Made by a program: the position numbers and the translations under genes. A stretch of DNA of 23,620 nucleotides. It comes from an uncultured Ruminococcus sp. GTDB lineage: Bacteria; Bacillota; Clostridia; Oscillospirales; Ruminococcaceae. Below the pieces are notes generated by a model, which saw only the letters and a program-made list of their open reading frames with translations, was not told the DNA's origin and ran no database searches. This document shows, one piece after another, positions 1 through 7,938 of this stretch; within the stretch, counting starts at the first letter, position 1; each line of letters starts with the position of its first letter. The stretch covers positions 1 to 23,620 of the forward strand of contig CAJTOG010000025.1 in NCBI GenBank assembly GCA_910577575.1. The letters are read 5' to 3'.

Positions 1-1
1 A

Positions 2-10
2 TGGTATAAT
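2..10 (+). promoter_or_regulatory. Extended -10 promoter element of the tRNA-Arg gene
   Basis: A perfect TATAAT at 5-10 is preceded by TG plus one base (2-4), giving an extended -10. Transcription would begin near 17, about 20 bases before the mature tRNA 5' end. The -35 box would lie outside the window, so only half of the promoter can be judged. Confidence 0.6.
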
Positions 11-38
11 AGTATATGTAAAATAAAAACAGATAAAT

Positions 39-110
39 GCGTCTGTAGCTCAGGGGATAGAGCAGCAGCCTCCGACGCTGCGTGCGCTGGTTCGAATCCA
101 GTCAGGTGCA
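39..110 (+). tRNA. tRNA-Arg (anticodon CCG)
   Basis: The cloverleaf can be folded by hand. The acceptor stem pairs 39-45 with 103-109 (two G-U pairs), the D stem 48-51 with 60-63, the anticodon stem 65-69 with 77-81, and the T stem 86-90 with 98-102 around the TTCGAAT loop. The anticodon loop 70-76 carries CCG at 72-74, which reads the CGG arginine codon. The discriminator base is A110. The genome continues CTA rather than CCA, so the CCA tail must be added after transcription. No terminator directly follows. Confidence 0.95.
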
Positions 111-235
111 CTATTTTTATACAGTAAGGCAGATAACATTAAATTAAAATTCGTATTATCAGAATTTCCGATATTCATATGTTATTTGCTGAAAAATCTC
201 AAACGTAAATATATAAAATTAAGGAAGTGTTGGTA

Positions 236-472
236 ATGGCTGAGACGGAAACTAAAAAAAGAGGAAATTATAAATACAATTCTGATGTGGTTTATAAATC
301 CGTATCCTGTAAATGCAGTGAAGATGATTATAAAAAATTTCAGAAATATGCAAATAGTCAGTATGTGACAAGTATGAATTCATTATTGTATAGATGCGTT
401 ATGCATTGTATTAATAATAATGTGGATTTATGGAAATCCGAATCGGAGCATAATGAAAATAATAAAAAGTAA
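236..472 (+). CDS. Small hypothetical protein (78 aa), possibly a ribbon-helix-helix-like protein
   Basis: I do not recognise a named family. The start is the ATG at 236: an AAGGAAG ribosome site at 221-227 lies 8 bases before it, whereas the in-frame GTG at 227 sits inside that site. The protein is small and polar, with a Lys/Glu-rich N-terminus, a central segment predicted here as two helices (SEDDYKKFQKYANSQ and SMNSLLYRCVMHCI), and an Asn/Glu/Lys-rich tail. A short strand followed by two helices ending in an NSLL-type motif resembles ribbon-helix-helix DNA-binding proteins of plasmids and integrated elements, but that is a guess from layout only. It stands alone between a tRNA gene and a terminator, as accessory genes often do. 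Confidence 0.6.
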   Translation: MAETETKKRGNYKYNSDVVYKSVSCKCSEDDYKKFQKYANSQYVTSMNSLLYRCVMHCINNNVDLWKSESEHNENNKK

Positions 473-488
473 TATAAAAAATACAGAG

Positions 489-520
489 CGGTTCAGAAAT
501 TTTCTGAACCGTTGATTTTT
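489..520 (+). terminator. Rho-independent terminator after the 78-aa gene
   Basis: The arms CGGTTCAGAAA (489-499) and TTTCTGAACCG (501-511) are perfectly complementary and close around a short A/T loop. They are followed by TTGATTTTT. It begins 16 bases after the stop codon of the small gene at 236-472. Confidence 0.85.
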
Positions 521-525
521 ACAAT

Positions 526-756
526 TTGATTTATTACAAAATCCGAAAAAATACAATTCGAGCCGTATTTCACAAAATTATTTTATTCAGAAGATTTATA
601 TTAAAATTTGCCGGTATAATTGTCATGTTTGCCGTGTTCAGCATACTTACCTCTATAGTACTGTCTTCGATGGATATAATCGGGTTTTATAATTTTCTTT
701 ATATCATTCAAGTCATTTTAGGCATTACCATTATAAAACAGAACTGTTCCATTTGA
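526..756 (+). CDS. Doubtful small membrane protein (up to 76 aa)
   Basis: The open frame starts at a TTG that directly abuts the preceding terminator and has no ribosome binding site. The only internal ATG, at 625, would leave 44 residues and also lacks a good site. What argues for a gene is composition: a basic N-terminus (many Lys/Arg up to about residue 27) is followed by two hydrophobic stretches, about residues 29-48 and 52-71, the layout of a small two-helix membrane protein. It could equally be a decayed remnant. No family recognised. Confidence 0.25.
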   Translation: MIYYKIRKNTIRAVFHKIILFRRFILKFAGIIVMFAVFSILTSIVLSSMDIIGFYNFLYIIQVILGITIIKQNCSI

Positions 757-956
757 TATAAGTGCATATTTAGAAATATAATTATATGGGGAAATAATAC
801 GACGTTACTGTTCAACTGAATGAATTGTAACAGGAACGAATTTTACAGGCTTTACCATTTGAATAAAGTTGTTATGATTATATCGGGGCATGAAGTCCTG
901 TTCTTTTTTGCATAAATATAGAAGTGTGCAGTCAATATCGCAGACAAATAATAAAT
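757..956. other. Non-coding AT-rich gap with one hairpin
   Basis: No convincing reading frame, promoter or RNA gene is visible. An imperfect inverted repeat pairs CGTTACTGTT (803-812) with AACAGGAACG (829-838), nine of ten positions matching across a 16-base loop. It has no U-tract directly after it, so it is not an ordinary terminator. Confidence 0.4.
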
Positions 957-1316
957 TTATTCAGACAACTTATATATATCTGATAAATCTTTAATAAGGC
1001 CGCATGATTTATAGTGAATAAGTGGATATTCTTCTACAGATACATTTTTCCTTTGCAAGCTGATATATATATGACAAAGATTATTTTCATCATTCAAACT
1101 ATGCACAAGAATTTTCCATGATGTATGCTGAAGAAATATATATGTTATTTCATTGATTCCGAGTTTTACAAAGTTAATGCTTTTTATATCTTCTAATTCT
1201 GTAAATCCGGAATACTCAGATTCTGTATTGTTTTTCAAAGAGTAATATATTTAGGTATCAATTTCCTGTTCAATATTGTTTATAAATTCATAGGTAACAT
1301 CTTCATAAGTACTGTT
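957..1316 (-). pseudogene. Decayed gene of unknown function, interrupted by an in-frame stop
   Basis: Read leftward, an open frame of 93 codons ends at 957, but its first possible start is a TTG at 1238 without a ribosome binding site. The same frame continues upstream across a TAA at 1253-1251 into 21 more protein-like codons (ending YEFINNIEQEIDT) before a TGA at 1319-1317. An ATG in another frame further up (near 1329) suggests an additional frameshift. The simplest reading is one former gene of at least 115 codons broken by point changes. Residues are mixed polar and hydrophobic with no motif I recognise. A short functional gene starting at the TTG cannot be excluded. Confidence 0.45.
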
Positions 1317-1362
1317 TCAATGTACATTTTAAAATATTCTTTCTTTATAATTATCAGGCAGT

Positions 1363-1396
1363 AAATACGCACATATCTTCCGATATGTGCGTATTT
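1363..1396. terminator. Perfect 14-bp hairpin downstream of the Ca2+ ATPase gene
   Basis: AAATACGCACATAT (1363-1376) and ATATGTGCGTATTT (1383-1396) are exact inverted repeats around a 6-base loop, starting 8 bases beyond the ATPase stop codon. The T-rich run (1397-1412) lies on the plus side, so the canonical terminator orientation is plus. In the minus direction the U-tract is only the UUU at the end of the stem. It most likely ends the Ter operon, possibly acting in both directions. Confidence 0.65.
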
Positions 1397-1404
1397 GTTT
1401 TTAT

Positions 1405-3993
1405 TTATTTGTTTTTTGTAAGTGTTTTTCTGATTATATCAATTGGTATAACGAGGAAAGCAAGTGCTATGCAGATAAACCAGCTCATTGGCGAAAGAGC
1501 CTCTACACTCAGTACATTTCCGCCGAATGTTACGAATATAAACTGTAATATAAAGATTGAAATCATGACAGTAAGGAAATTTTTATTTCTGCCTATTCCC
1601 TCAAACGGATTGATATGTGATGTTCTTGCATTGAATCCGTTAAATGTTATGGCCATCATGAATGTTGCAAATAAAGCTGATTTCAAGTAAGTCATATCAA
1701 CATCACCGAACAGATTGCCTATAAATGGTACAAAGCGGATACCAATACAGATTAATGTTATATAAAGTGCACTTATGATTATTTCAATAAGCATACTTTT
1801 ACTTACAATGCTTGCAGAACGTGGTATAGGTTTTTCCTTCATATATTCTTCCAGTGCTGGTTCACTTCCGAAAGCAATGGCAGCAAGTGTATCCATAGCA
1901 AGGTTTATGAAAAGAAGCTGTACAACTGTAAGCATGACGTTTTCTCCGAGAAGAGGTCCGATAAAGCAGATAAGGACTGCCGCAACGTTTACAGTAAGCT
2001 GGAAAATAAGGAATTTACGAATGCTCTTAAACATTGTACGCCCATAAAGAATAGCTTTCTTTATTGATGAGAAATTATCATCCATGATTGTGATATCTCC
2101 GGCATCTTTTGCAACTTCGGTACCGCTTCCCATAGCAAAACCAACATCAGCTTTTTTAAGAGCAGGGGAATCATTTACACCGTCTCCTGTCATTCCGACA
2201 ACATAGTTGAGTTCCTGAGCAACTCTTACAAGTCTGCTCTTATCCATAGGCAATGCACGTGCAACAACACGAAGATTCGGGAGTATTGTTTTAAGCTCGT
2301 CATCAGTTTTTTCAGCCATTTCAGCAGAGGTCATAACTACGTGTTCACTGCTTGTAAGCAAGCCTGCTTCTTTTGCAATAGCAGCAGCAGTTTCCTTTCG
2401 GTCACCTGTTACCATAACAACCTGTATTCCCGCATTCTGTACTTCCTTGATTGCATCAGCAGCTTCTTTTCTTACATTGTCACGTATACTCAGAACACAT
2501 ACAAGGGTCAGGTTGTTTCCGCTGTCGTCTGAACCGTCAACCTTTGCAACGGCAAGTAAACGCATTGAACGATTTGCCTGTGCATCACTGTATTTGGTAA
2601 GTTTGTTTTTATCGGTAAATTCTTTTATATTACCATTTTCATCAGTATAATGAGTACAACGTTCAATTATTCTTTCAGATGCACCTTTGATATATGTTAC
2701 GGTTTTTCCGTTAATGTCAACAGTTACACTTGATGATTTTTTATTTGAATCAAATGGGCTGAAATTTTTTACGTTTTCTTTTGAAATAGAATCAGCAACG
2801 CCAGATTTTACCAAAAATGACATCATAGCTCTGTCGGTACTGTTTCCGCCGATTACATTACCGTTGCTCGCTGTTGAGCTGTTGTTCACACCAATACCTG
2901 TAATAATATCATTTATCATTGTCTGAGGTGCTTTTTCAAGCGAATCCATTACAGATGTGTTTCCTGTTGCAAATTCAACTACAGAAAGCTTGCCTTCTGT
3001 AATAGTACCTGTTTTGTCACTGAAAAGGAGGCTAAGGCTTCCGGCTGTTTCAAGTCCGTTGATTTTTCTGACCAGTACATTATCTTTTGCCATTCTCATA
3101 CTCTGGAATGAAAGAAGTATTGAGGTAAGCATAGGCAGTCCTTCCGGTACTGCACAAACAATAACGGTAACAGCAACAGTAACAGCGTCCAATACAAGTC
3201 TTACCCATTCAATTGCAGTATCAGGAATTTCACCGGTAATCAGGGTTTTAGCTAAAACTCCTGCAACGATACATATAGCACCAATATATCCGAATGTAGA
3301 AATCTGTTTTGCAAGCTTTGCCAGTTTTACCTGTAAAGGAGTTTTTCTTGTTTCCTCCTGAACTTCTAAGGCAAGTTTTCCGAATAAAGTATTATCTCCG
3401 ACAACCTTTATTTCTATATATGCTTCACCGCTGCAAACAACTGTTCCACGGTAAACATAGTGCTTGTTTAATAAATCATTTATGTCATACGAATCACCGG
3501 CAATTTTTTCTGCTTCTTCGGTTTCACCATTGAGTGCGGACTGGTCAATTTGAATTATACCCTCACATACAGCACCGTCAGCAGGAATTTTGTCGCCTGC
3601 CTGAAGAAATACAATATCTCCGACAACGACATCAGAAACGTGAATTTCTGTAAGTTTTCCGTCACGTATTACTTTTGCTGTTTCCTTTGCAAGTTCTTCT
3701 GCTTTGAGTGCGGATGCTTTTCCCTCCTGTTTGCTTTCACTTACTGAAGCAACGCCATTTGCAATCAATATAGCAATCAGTACTCCGACAGGTTCAAACC
3801 AGTCGGCTTCTCCAATAAAGCATAAAACAACCTGTACCACAAAAGCAACCATAAGAATCATAATCATAGGGTCTTTGAAACCCTCTAAGATTTTTTTCCA
3901 TAATGGGTCTGCTGGTATATCAGTAAGATTGTTTGTGCCGTTTTTCTGACGGCTTTCTTCTACCTGTTTTGAAGTTAATCCTTTTGAATTCAT
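1405..3993 (-). CDS. Calcium-translocating P-type ATPase, PMCA type
   Basis: An 862-residue P2-type cation pump of full family length that would export Ca2+ across the cell membrane at the cost of ATP. Visible marks: actuator loop NGE at 155-157, PEGLP in M4 at 283-287, phosphorylation motif DKTGT at 326-330 (Asp326), nucleotide-binding KGASER at 436-441, MVTGD at 527-531, hinge TGDGVND at 602-608, and in M6 the pair Asn697/Asp701 within NLAMD, which matches the calcium site of plasma-membrane calcium ATPases. Hydrophobic segments at about 44-84, 233-251, 268-295 and several from 663 to the end fit a ten-helix pump. The start ATG has AAGGAG nine bases upstream. It is the last gene of the Ter cluster, 15 bases behind the fusion gene. 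Ca2+ as substrate follows from family motifs; Mn2+ is a possible alternative. Confidence 0.93.
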   Translation of the reverse strand: MNSKGLTSKQVEESRQKNGTNNLTDIPADPLWKKILEGFKDPMIMILMVAFVVQVVLCFIGEADWFEPVGVLIAILIANGVASVSESKQEGKASALKAEELAKETAKVIRDGKLTEIHVSDVVVGDIVFLQAGDKIPADGAVCEGIIQIDQSALNGETEEAEKIAGDSYDINDLLNKHYVYRGTVVCSGEAYIEIKVVGDNTLFGKLALEVQEETRKTPLQVKLAKLAKQISTFGYIGAICIVAGVLAKTLITGEIPDTAIEWVRLVLDAVTVAVTVIVCAVPEGLPMLTSILLSFQSMRMAKDNVLVRKINGLETAGSLSLLFSDKTGTITEGKLSVVEFATGNTSVMDSLEKAPQTMINDIITGIGVNNSSTASNGNVIGGNSTDRAMMSFLVKSGVADSISKENVKNFSPFDSNKKSSSVTVDINGKTVTYIKGASERIIERCTHYTDENGNIKEFTDKNKLTKYSDAQANRSMRLLAVAKVDGSDDSGNNLTLVCVLSIRDNVRKEAADAIKEVQNAGIQVVMVTGDRKETAAAIAKEAGLLTSSEHVVMTSAEMAEKTDDELKTILPNLRVVARALPMDKSRLVRVAQELNYVVGMTGDGVNDSPALKKADVGFAMGSGTEVAKDAGDITIMDDNFSSIKKAILYGRTMFKSIRKFLIFQLTVNVAAVLICFIGPLLGENVMLTVVQLLFINLAMDTLAAIAFGSEPALEEYMKEKPIPRSASIVSKSMLIEIIISALYITLICIGIRFVPFIGNLFGDVDMTYLKSALFATFMMAITFNGFNARTSHINPFEGIGRNKNFLTVMISIFILQFIFVTFGGNVLSVEALSPMSWFICIALAFLVIPIDIIRKTLTKNK

Positions 3994-4008
3994 ATTTTTA
4001 TTTACTCC

Positions 4009-5235
4009 TTAATCGGCAATTTCAATGCCGTAATCTTCGCACATACGTTTTAATCCGGCATGATATCCGGCTCCTATGCAGTTAATTTTCCATTTTCCCT
4101 GATATTTATAAATTTCAATTGCTGCGATTGTTTTTTCCTGTCCGAGTTCATTAAGCGGAAATCTGTAAGTTTCTGTATTGTCAAGAAAAATCCTTATATA
4201 TGGATTATGAACCAATCTGAAATTTTTATATTGTTCATCACCATAAACAGAATAGCAGAAAACAACTTTATTTGTATATTCAGGTAAATCAGACAATGAA
4301 ACTGAAAAATGCGGATTATCTGAATCATTGATTAATTTTACTGAATTATCAGATGATTGTTTGTTTCCCCAGAAAATCATGTCTTCTTCTTTATTTACTT
4401 TTCCATTATTTTGTATAATAAATGTATAGCCGTCTATGTCAATTGCTTCATCAGTACCATTGCATAAAAACTGAATCCGGACAGAATTTACATTGTTATT
4501 CAATACAATTTTTTGTCCTCGCTTCAGGTTTATTATACTGCTGTCCGAGCATTCAGGGGGAAGTGCAGTGTCCGGAGCTGTATGGACTGAATAGGCTGAA
4601 ACTGTTCTTTCAGTATCATCTGATGTCTTTATATTGTGAATATCAGCAAATTTTTCAGACTGTCCATTAATATATATTTCCCTTATAACTGATGATACTA
4701 TGTAAATCTTTCCGGAAACTGATATTCCGTCACGTATAGAATCTGTTTTTATTAAAACAGTATTCATACCTTTGTGTAAGGTTTTTGGAGAGATTGCAAT
4801 TCCGTCAATATCACAGTAAATGTATGAATTTTCAGGTACATTTATTGAAAAGTTGTATATATTTTCAGTATCAGATTTGAATTTGCCTAAATTGAATTTT
4901 TTTGGTATGCCTGATGCATCAGAAATTTCATCATCTTTCCTGATGTTTCCACGCACGCAGATATTTTTCAGAACTGTATCATTACGATACTTCAATACAG
5001 TTATCGAATCTGTATTTTCATCAATAGCTTCTATTTTTAAATCATGCAGTTCAATTCCTGAACAATCAGCTACAACAAAATTTCCGTCTGAACACAGAAT
5101 AACAGAATTGTGACCGTATATCTTGCATTTTCTGTTGATTATCAATGGTGCTTCATAAATACCGGTTGAGATGTGTATTTCATCAGTGTTGCAGGAATTG
5201 AAAATATTCTGTATACATTCCATATCATACACCAA
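4009..5235 (-). CDS. Beta-helix-like domain fused to a C-terminal TerD domain
   Basis: The C-terminal part (about 233-408) is a TerD domain: it opens with INLKRGQKIVL, has the DIDGYTFII strand (269-ish) equivalent to DLDASAFL of canonical TerD, MIFWGN before residue 292, and closes with WKINCIGAGYHAGLKRMCEDYG. The acidic GDNLTGEGEGDDE loop of canonical TerD is absent, replaced by NDSDNPHFSVS. Residues 15-100 show short repeating strands with Ile/Val alternation (HISTGIYEAPLIINRKCKIYG, IELHDLKIEA, TVLKNICVRG), the style of right-handed beta-helix proteins of the NosD/pectate-lyase type; 101-232 is less clear. Frame opens at TTG 5235, with GTG 5232 and ATG 5223 as alternatives; no good ribosome site, so coupling to the upstream gene (stop 7 bases away) is likely. 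No signal peptide seen, so probably cytoplasmic. Confidence 0.8.
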   Translation of the reverse strand: MVYDMECIQNIFNSCNTDEIHISTGIYEAPLIINRKCKIYGHNSVILCSDGNFVVADCSGIELHDLKIEAIDENTDSITVLKYRNDTVLKNICVRGNIRKDDEISDASGIPKKFNLGKFKSDTENIYNFSINVPENSYIYCDIDGIAISPKTLHKGMNTVLIKTDSIRDGISVSGKIYIVSSVIREIYINGQSEKFADIHNIKTSDDTERTVSAYSVHTAPDTALPPECSDSSIINLKRGQKIVLNNNVNSVRIQFLCNGTDEAIDIDGYTFIIQNNGKVNKEEDMIFWGNKQSSDNSVKLINDSDNPHFSVSLSDLPEYTNKVVFCYSVYGDEQYKNFRLVHNPYIRIFLDNTETYRFPLNELGQEKTIAAIEIYKYQGKWKINCIGAGYHAGLKRMCEDYGIEIAD

Positions 5236-5241
5236 GTTGTT

Positions 5242-6384
5242 TTATTTTCTGCCTACAGTCCATTTCAACCCCCATCCGAACGCTCTGTCAGCATAACTTT
5301 GGTCTTTATAGAATTGTACAATTTTTTCGACGCATAAAGTATCATTTACATTTTCAAGAAGTGCAATTGCACAAAGTCCAAGTTTGCTTCCATATTCGTC
5401 CATTCGCACAATTATTTCAGGACTTCCGGGACATTTGACCGTTACCACACCATCTGCACCTTTCCAGTCGGCTATACCGTCATAAATAAATGTATAGACC
5501 AGTATACGCCTGATTTCAGAAACCATTCTGCCATTGATACGCAGATTTTCACCGCCAGCTGATGCACCTGTTCTGTCATCTCCGTCAAGGGCAATATATG
5601 GAGGACTGTTTAATGAACCGAATCTGTTTCCAAGTGCCTGAACAACACCTATTGAGCCGTTTTTAAGTTCATAGAGACATCCGAGATCCAAGTCAATCGG
5701 TTTTGCGAATAAGCCCTTGGGCTGTTTCCAGTTTAGATTGATAAGAATTTCTCCGAGACCATTGTTTCCTTTGATAAGATTTACTTTCTGTCCCTTTTGC
5801 AGATTTACTTTTGTCATTGGAGGAAGTGTTGGATTTACAGGAGGCTTTGGTGGAGGCGGAGGAGACATATTGATTTCCTCTCCGCCATAAGCACGGAGCA
5901 GGTCACTGAGTCCGCCGTTGAATCCCCTTGCAACCGCATTTATACGCCATGTTTCCTTTCTGTATATTTCAACAGTAATTATAGCCTTTTCCTGTTGAAA
6001 ATCAGTACCGCTTAAATGCAGATTCATTAAACTGTTTCCGTTTTGATTAACACTGAAATTATGTGAGTTTATATTCCTCATGGTACTGTTTCCTTCAATG
6101 CTCACAGTGAAAACAAGCTTATTGATATTTATTGGCAGACTTACGAGATTTATTCTGAAAGTCGCTGACGAACCTGATTTTGTATATATTATTTCATTCT
6201 GCGGAGATGAAGTCTGATTATAGAAAATCATATATCGGTCATCTGAAAGCCTGTCGTTTGAGTCAACGCCGAAACAGCAGAAATCATAGTTTGCAGAACC
6301 GCTTATATTCATAAAAATTTCAATTGGCTGATTTATATTTATATATTTATCAAGCTTGTCACGCATACCACGCTTTAAGTCCAT
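5242..6384 (-). CDS. terA: TerA family protein: two domains joined by a proline-rich linker
   Basis: 380 residues, the usual TerA length. The first domain (1-172) is a divergent TerD fold: RYMIFYNQTSSPQNEIIY (50-67), FTVSIEG, and a closing WRINAVARGFNGGLSDLLRAYG. It lacks the acidic calcium loop of canonical TerD. A linker at about 173-191 carries a run of prolines (PPPPPKPPVNPTLPP). The second domain (192-380) starts VNLQKGQKVNL and has TerA hallmarks: DLDLGCLYELKNGS (231-244), LGNRFGS, LDGDDRTGASAGGENLRING, CAIALLEN and the closing AFGWGLKWTVG. The Asp-rich LDGDDRTG stretch may bind calcium. Start ATG has an AGAAGGG site in front. Role in the Ter system is unknown in detail; it is viewed as a partner of TerD proteins. 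Confidence 0.9.
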   Translation of the reverse strand: MDLKRGMRDKLDKYININQPIEIFMNISGSANYDFCCFGVDSNDRLSDDRYMIFYNQTSSPQNEIIYTKSGSSATFRINLVSLPININKLVFTVSIEGNSTMRNINSHNFSVNQNGNSLMNLHLSGTDFQQEKAIITVEIYRKETWRINAVARGFNGGLSDLLRAYGGEEINMSPPPPPKPPVNPTLPPMTKVNLQKGQKVNLIKGNNGLGEILINLNWKQPKGLFAKPIDLDLGCLYELKNGSIGVVQALGNRFGSLNSPPYIALDGDDRTGASAGGENLRINGRMVSEIRRILVYTFIYDGIADWKGADGVVTVKCPGSPEIIVRMDEYGSKLGLCAIALLENVNDTLCVEKIVQFYKDQSYADRAFGWGLKWTVGRK

Positions 6385-6414
6385 ATTATCCCTTCTTTCT
6401 GAAAATTTTATATT

Positions 6415-7110
6415 TTAATCTATTATATGCAAATCATGACTGCGTTCGGATGGCTGAATAAGAATAGATGTTCTTCTGTTTCCACTCCATTCAAACATAT
6501 AGCTTTCGCCTGAATGCTGTCCTATAAGATTACGCCATGAAACATCAAGTGTAAAAGTCGGGTCGGAGTTTGTCCAGCAAACAATGGCATCAGGGTCAGC
6601 AGTAAGAGTAGCACCTGTATTCATATTACTCATGACAATGGGGTTTCCGTCACATAAAACGGCGACCATTGCATTGGAACCATTTCCGGTTAATTTTGAA
6701 GTAAAAAGTCCTTTCTGAGAAATAATACCCTGTCCGATAAATCTTACAGTATATTCACACTGATTTGTAAATGCAAGCAGATTTTCACTTTCAACGTAAA
6801 GGCTTTCACCCTGCTGAAGATGATAAATAATAACGTGCTGTTGCCTGTCCGCATAATATGTTGTACTGTCACCTGAAAATTCAACTTTCATAAGCGGAAG
6901 ATTTTCGCCGGTGACTCTTCTTGCAAGCTGACCCAATATAGCACGTCCTATATTCTGCTGAGGACCGAGCATTACTTTAGTAAACTTGAAATTTTTTGCT
7001 CCCATGCACTCACCGCCGATAAATGCACCTGCTTTTGTAAATACATGGTCATTTCCGCCGGTGCAGGTTATCATAAGACAAAGCTCATTTATTACCTTAA
7101 AATCTATCAA
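6415..7110 (-). CDS. AIM24 family protein
   Basis: A 231-residue protein of the AIM24/TIGR00266 (DUF124) family, a double-stranded beta-helix fold whose biochemical role is not settled. Family marks: GAFIGGECMG (28-37), a middle LYVESENLLAFTNQCEYTV block, GQGIISQKGLFTSKLTGNG (127-145) and DPDAIVCWTNSDPTF. The start is TTG at 7110, because AAAGGAG at 7125-7119 lies eight bases before it and the sequence in front would overlap the upstream gene. The reading frame itself runs up to 7179, but that extension adds residues not expected in the family. AIM24-type proteins are known companions of TerD genes, so its place between two TerD-domain genes is expected. Confidence 0.88.
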   Translation of the reverse strand: MIDFKVINELCLMITCTGGNDHVFTKAGAFIGGECMGAKNFKFTKVMLGPQQNIGRAILGQLARRVTGENLPLMKVEFSGDSTTYYADRQQHVIIYHLQQGESLYVESENLLAFTNQCEYTVRFIGQGIISQKGLFTSKLTGNGSNAMVAVLCDGNPIVMSNMNTGATLTADPDAIVCWTNSDPTFTLDVSWRNLIGQHSGESYMFEWSGNRRTSILIQPSERSHDLHIID

Positions 7111-7132
7111 AATAACAACTCCTTTAAAAGCT

Positions 7133-7912
7133 TTATTCAAGCTCAATCCCGTATATATTGCAGAATCCGGACAAATCACGTTTGAATCCCGAACCTACTG
7201 CACAGAATTTCCATGAATCCTTGTATCTGTATAATTCTCCGACAACGAGTGAGATTATATCTGAAGAAAGACTGCCGGCTTTGTATATTGCAAGTTCTCT
7301 GTTGTTTTCATCGGTAATTCTTGCATACAGATTTTTGATTGCTGAAAAATTCAAATTTCTTTCAGCTGCTTCATATATGGTAATGCATATAATTATTTTC
7401 TGAATATTCCTGTTTATATTAATCAAGTTGATTTTAAACTCTGCATCATCAGGCAGATTAGGATTATCAGTATTTGATTTGTAGATTATACTGTTATCAG
7501 GACTTTTTTCTTGTCCATAAAAAATAAACCAGCTGTCATCAGGGACTTTTTCATTTTGTGCAAGCATAAAGGCAGATGCGTCAATTTCACAGCCGGAATT
7601 ATCTGAATCCCAGCCGAGACAGATATTTATCTTATTAGGAATCCGTCCGTTTATTTCAGTGATATTCCATTTCTGTCCTTTTATTAGTATAGTTCCTCTG
7701 CCGTTTATCCTTTTTCTTTTATTGACGAGTTTTGAATGTGATATGATGGAGTCAGTTTGCTGATTGCTTTTTTTGGAATTTAAGTTAGTCTGATTTAACG
7801 TCTGTGCATTGATTGAAGTTTTTATTATATTATTATTGTCTTTTCCGTAAAGCTTTGTTATATTTTCAGCACTTACTGCCGGATTAATTTTTCTTGGAAT
7901 ATTAAATGACAA
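7133..7912 (-). CDS. TerD-domain protein with a polar N-terminal extension
   Basis: 259 residues. Residues about 72-259 form a TerD domain: ILIKGQKWNI, ICLGWDSDN, CEIDASAFMLAQNEKVPDD (107-125), FIFYGQEKSPDNSIIY, CITIYEA and a closing WKFCAVGSGFKRDLSGFCNIYG. The acidic GDNLTGEGEGDDE loop is missing and replaced by an SPDNS type loop, as in the TerA N-domain. Residues 1-70 are Asn/Ser/Lys/Gln-rich and look disordered, ending in a basic KRKRINGRG patch. The start is a TTG with GAGG about 8 bases upstream; no ATG suits. It follows the kinase gene by 26 bases. A role as an adaptor or kinase substrate (many Ser/Thr in the tail) is only inference. Confidence 0.85.
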   Translation of the reverse strand: MSFNIPRKINPAVSAENITKLYGKDNNNIIKTSINAQTLNQTNLNSKKSNQQTDSIISHSKLVNKRKRINGRGTILIKGQKWNITEINGRIPNKINICLGWDSDNSGCEIDASAFMLAQNEKVPDDSWFIFYGQEKSPDNSIIYKSNTDNPNLPDDAEFKINLININRNIQKIIICITIYEAAERNLNFSAIKNLYARITDENNRELAIYKAGSLSSDIISLVVGELYRYKDSWKFCAVGSGFKRDLSGFCNIYGIELE

Positions 7913-7938
7913 ATGAACCGCCTCATTCTGTTAATAAA

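Noticed and set aside
90..110. Attachment site duplicate of the tRNA-Arg 3' end within the window
   Set aside because: I saw no second copy of this stretch in the window; a copy outside cannot be excluded.
1385..3949. Several plus-strand open frames across the ATPase gene
   Set aside because: They are antisense to a fully recognised ATPase, lack ribosome sites and show no family motifs.
7110..7179. N-terminal extension of the AIM24 protein up to 7179
   Set aside because: It would overlap the upstream TerD gene by 47 bases, has no suitable ribosome site, and a good AAAGGAG fits the TTG at 7110.
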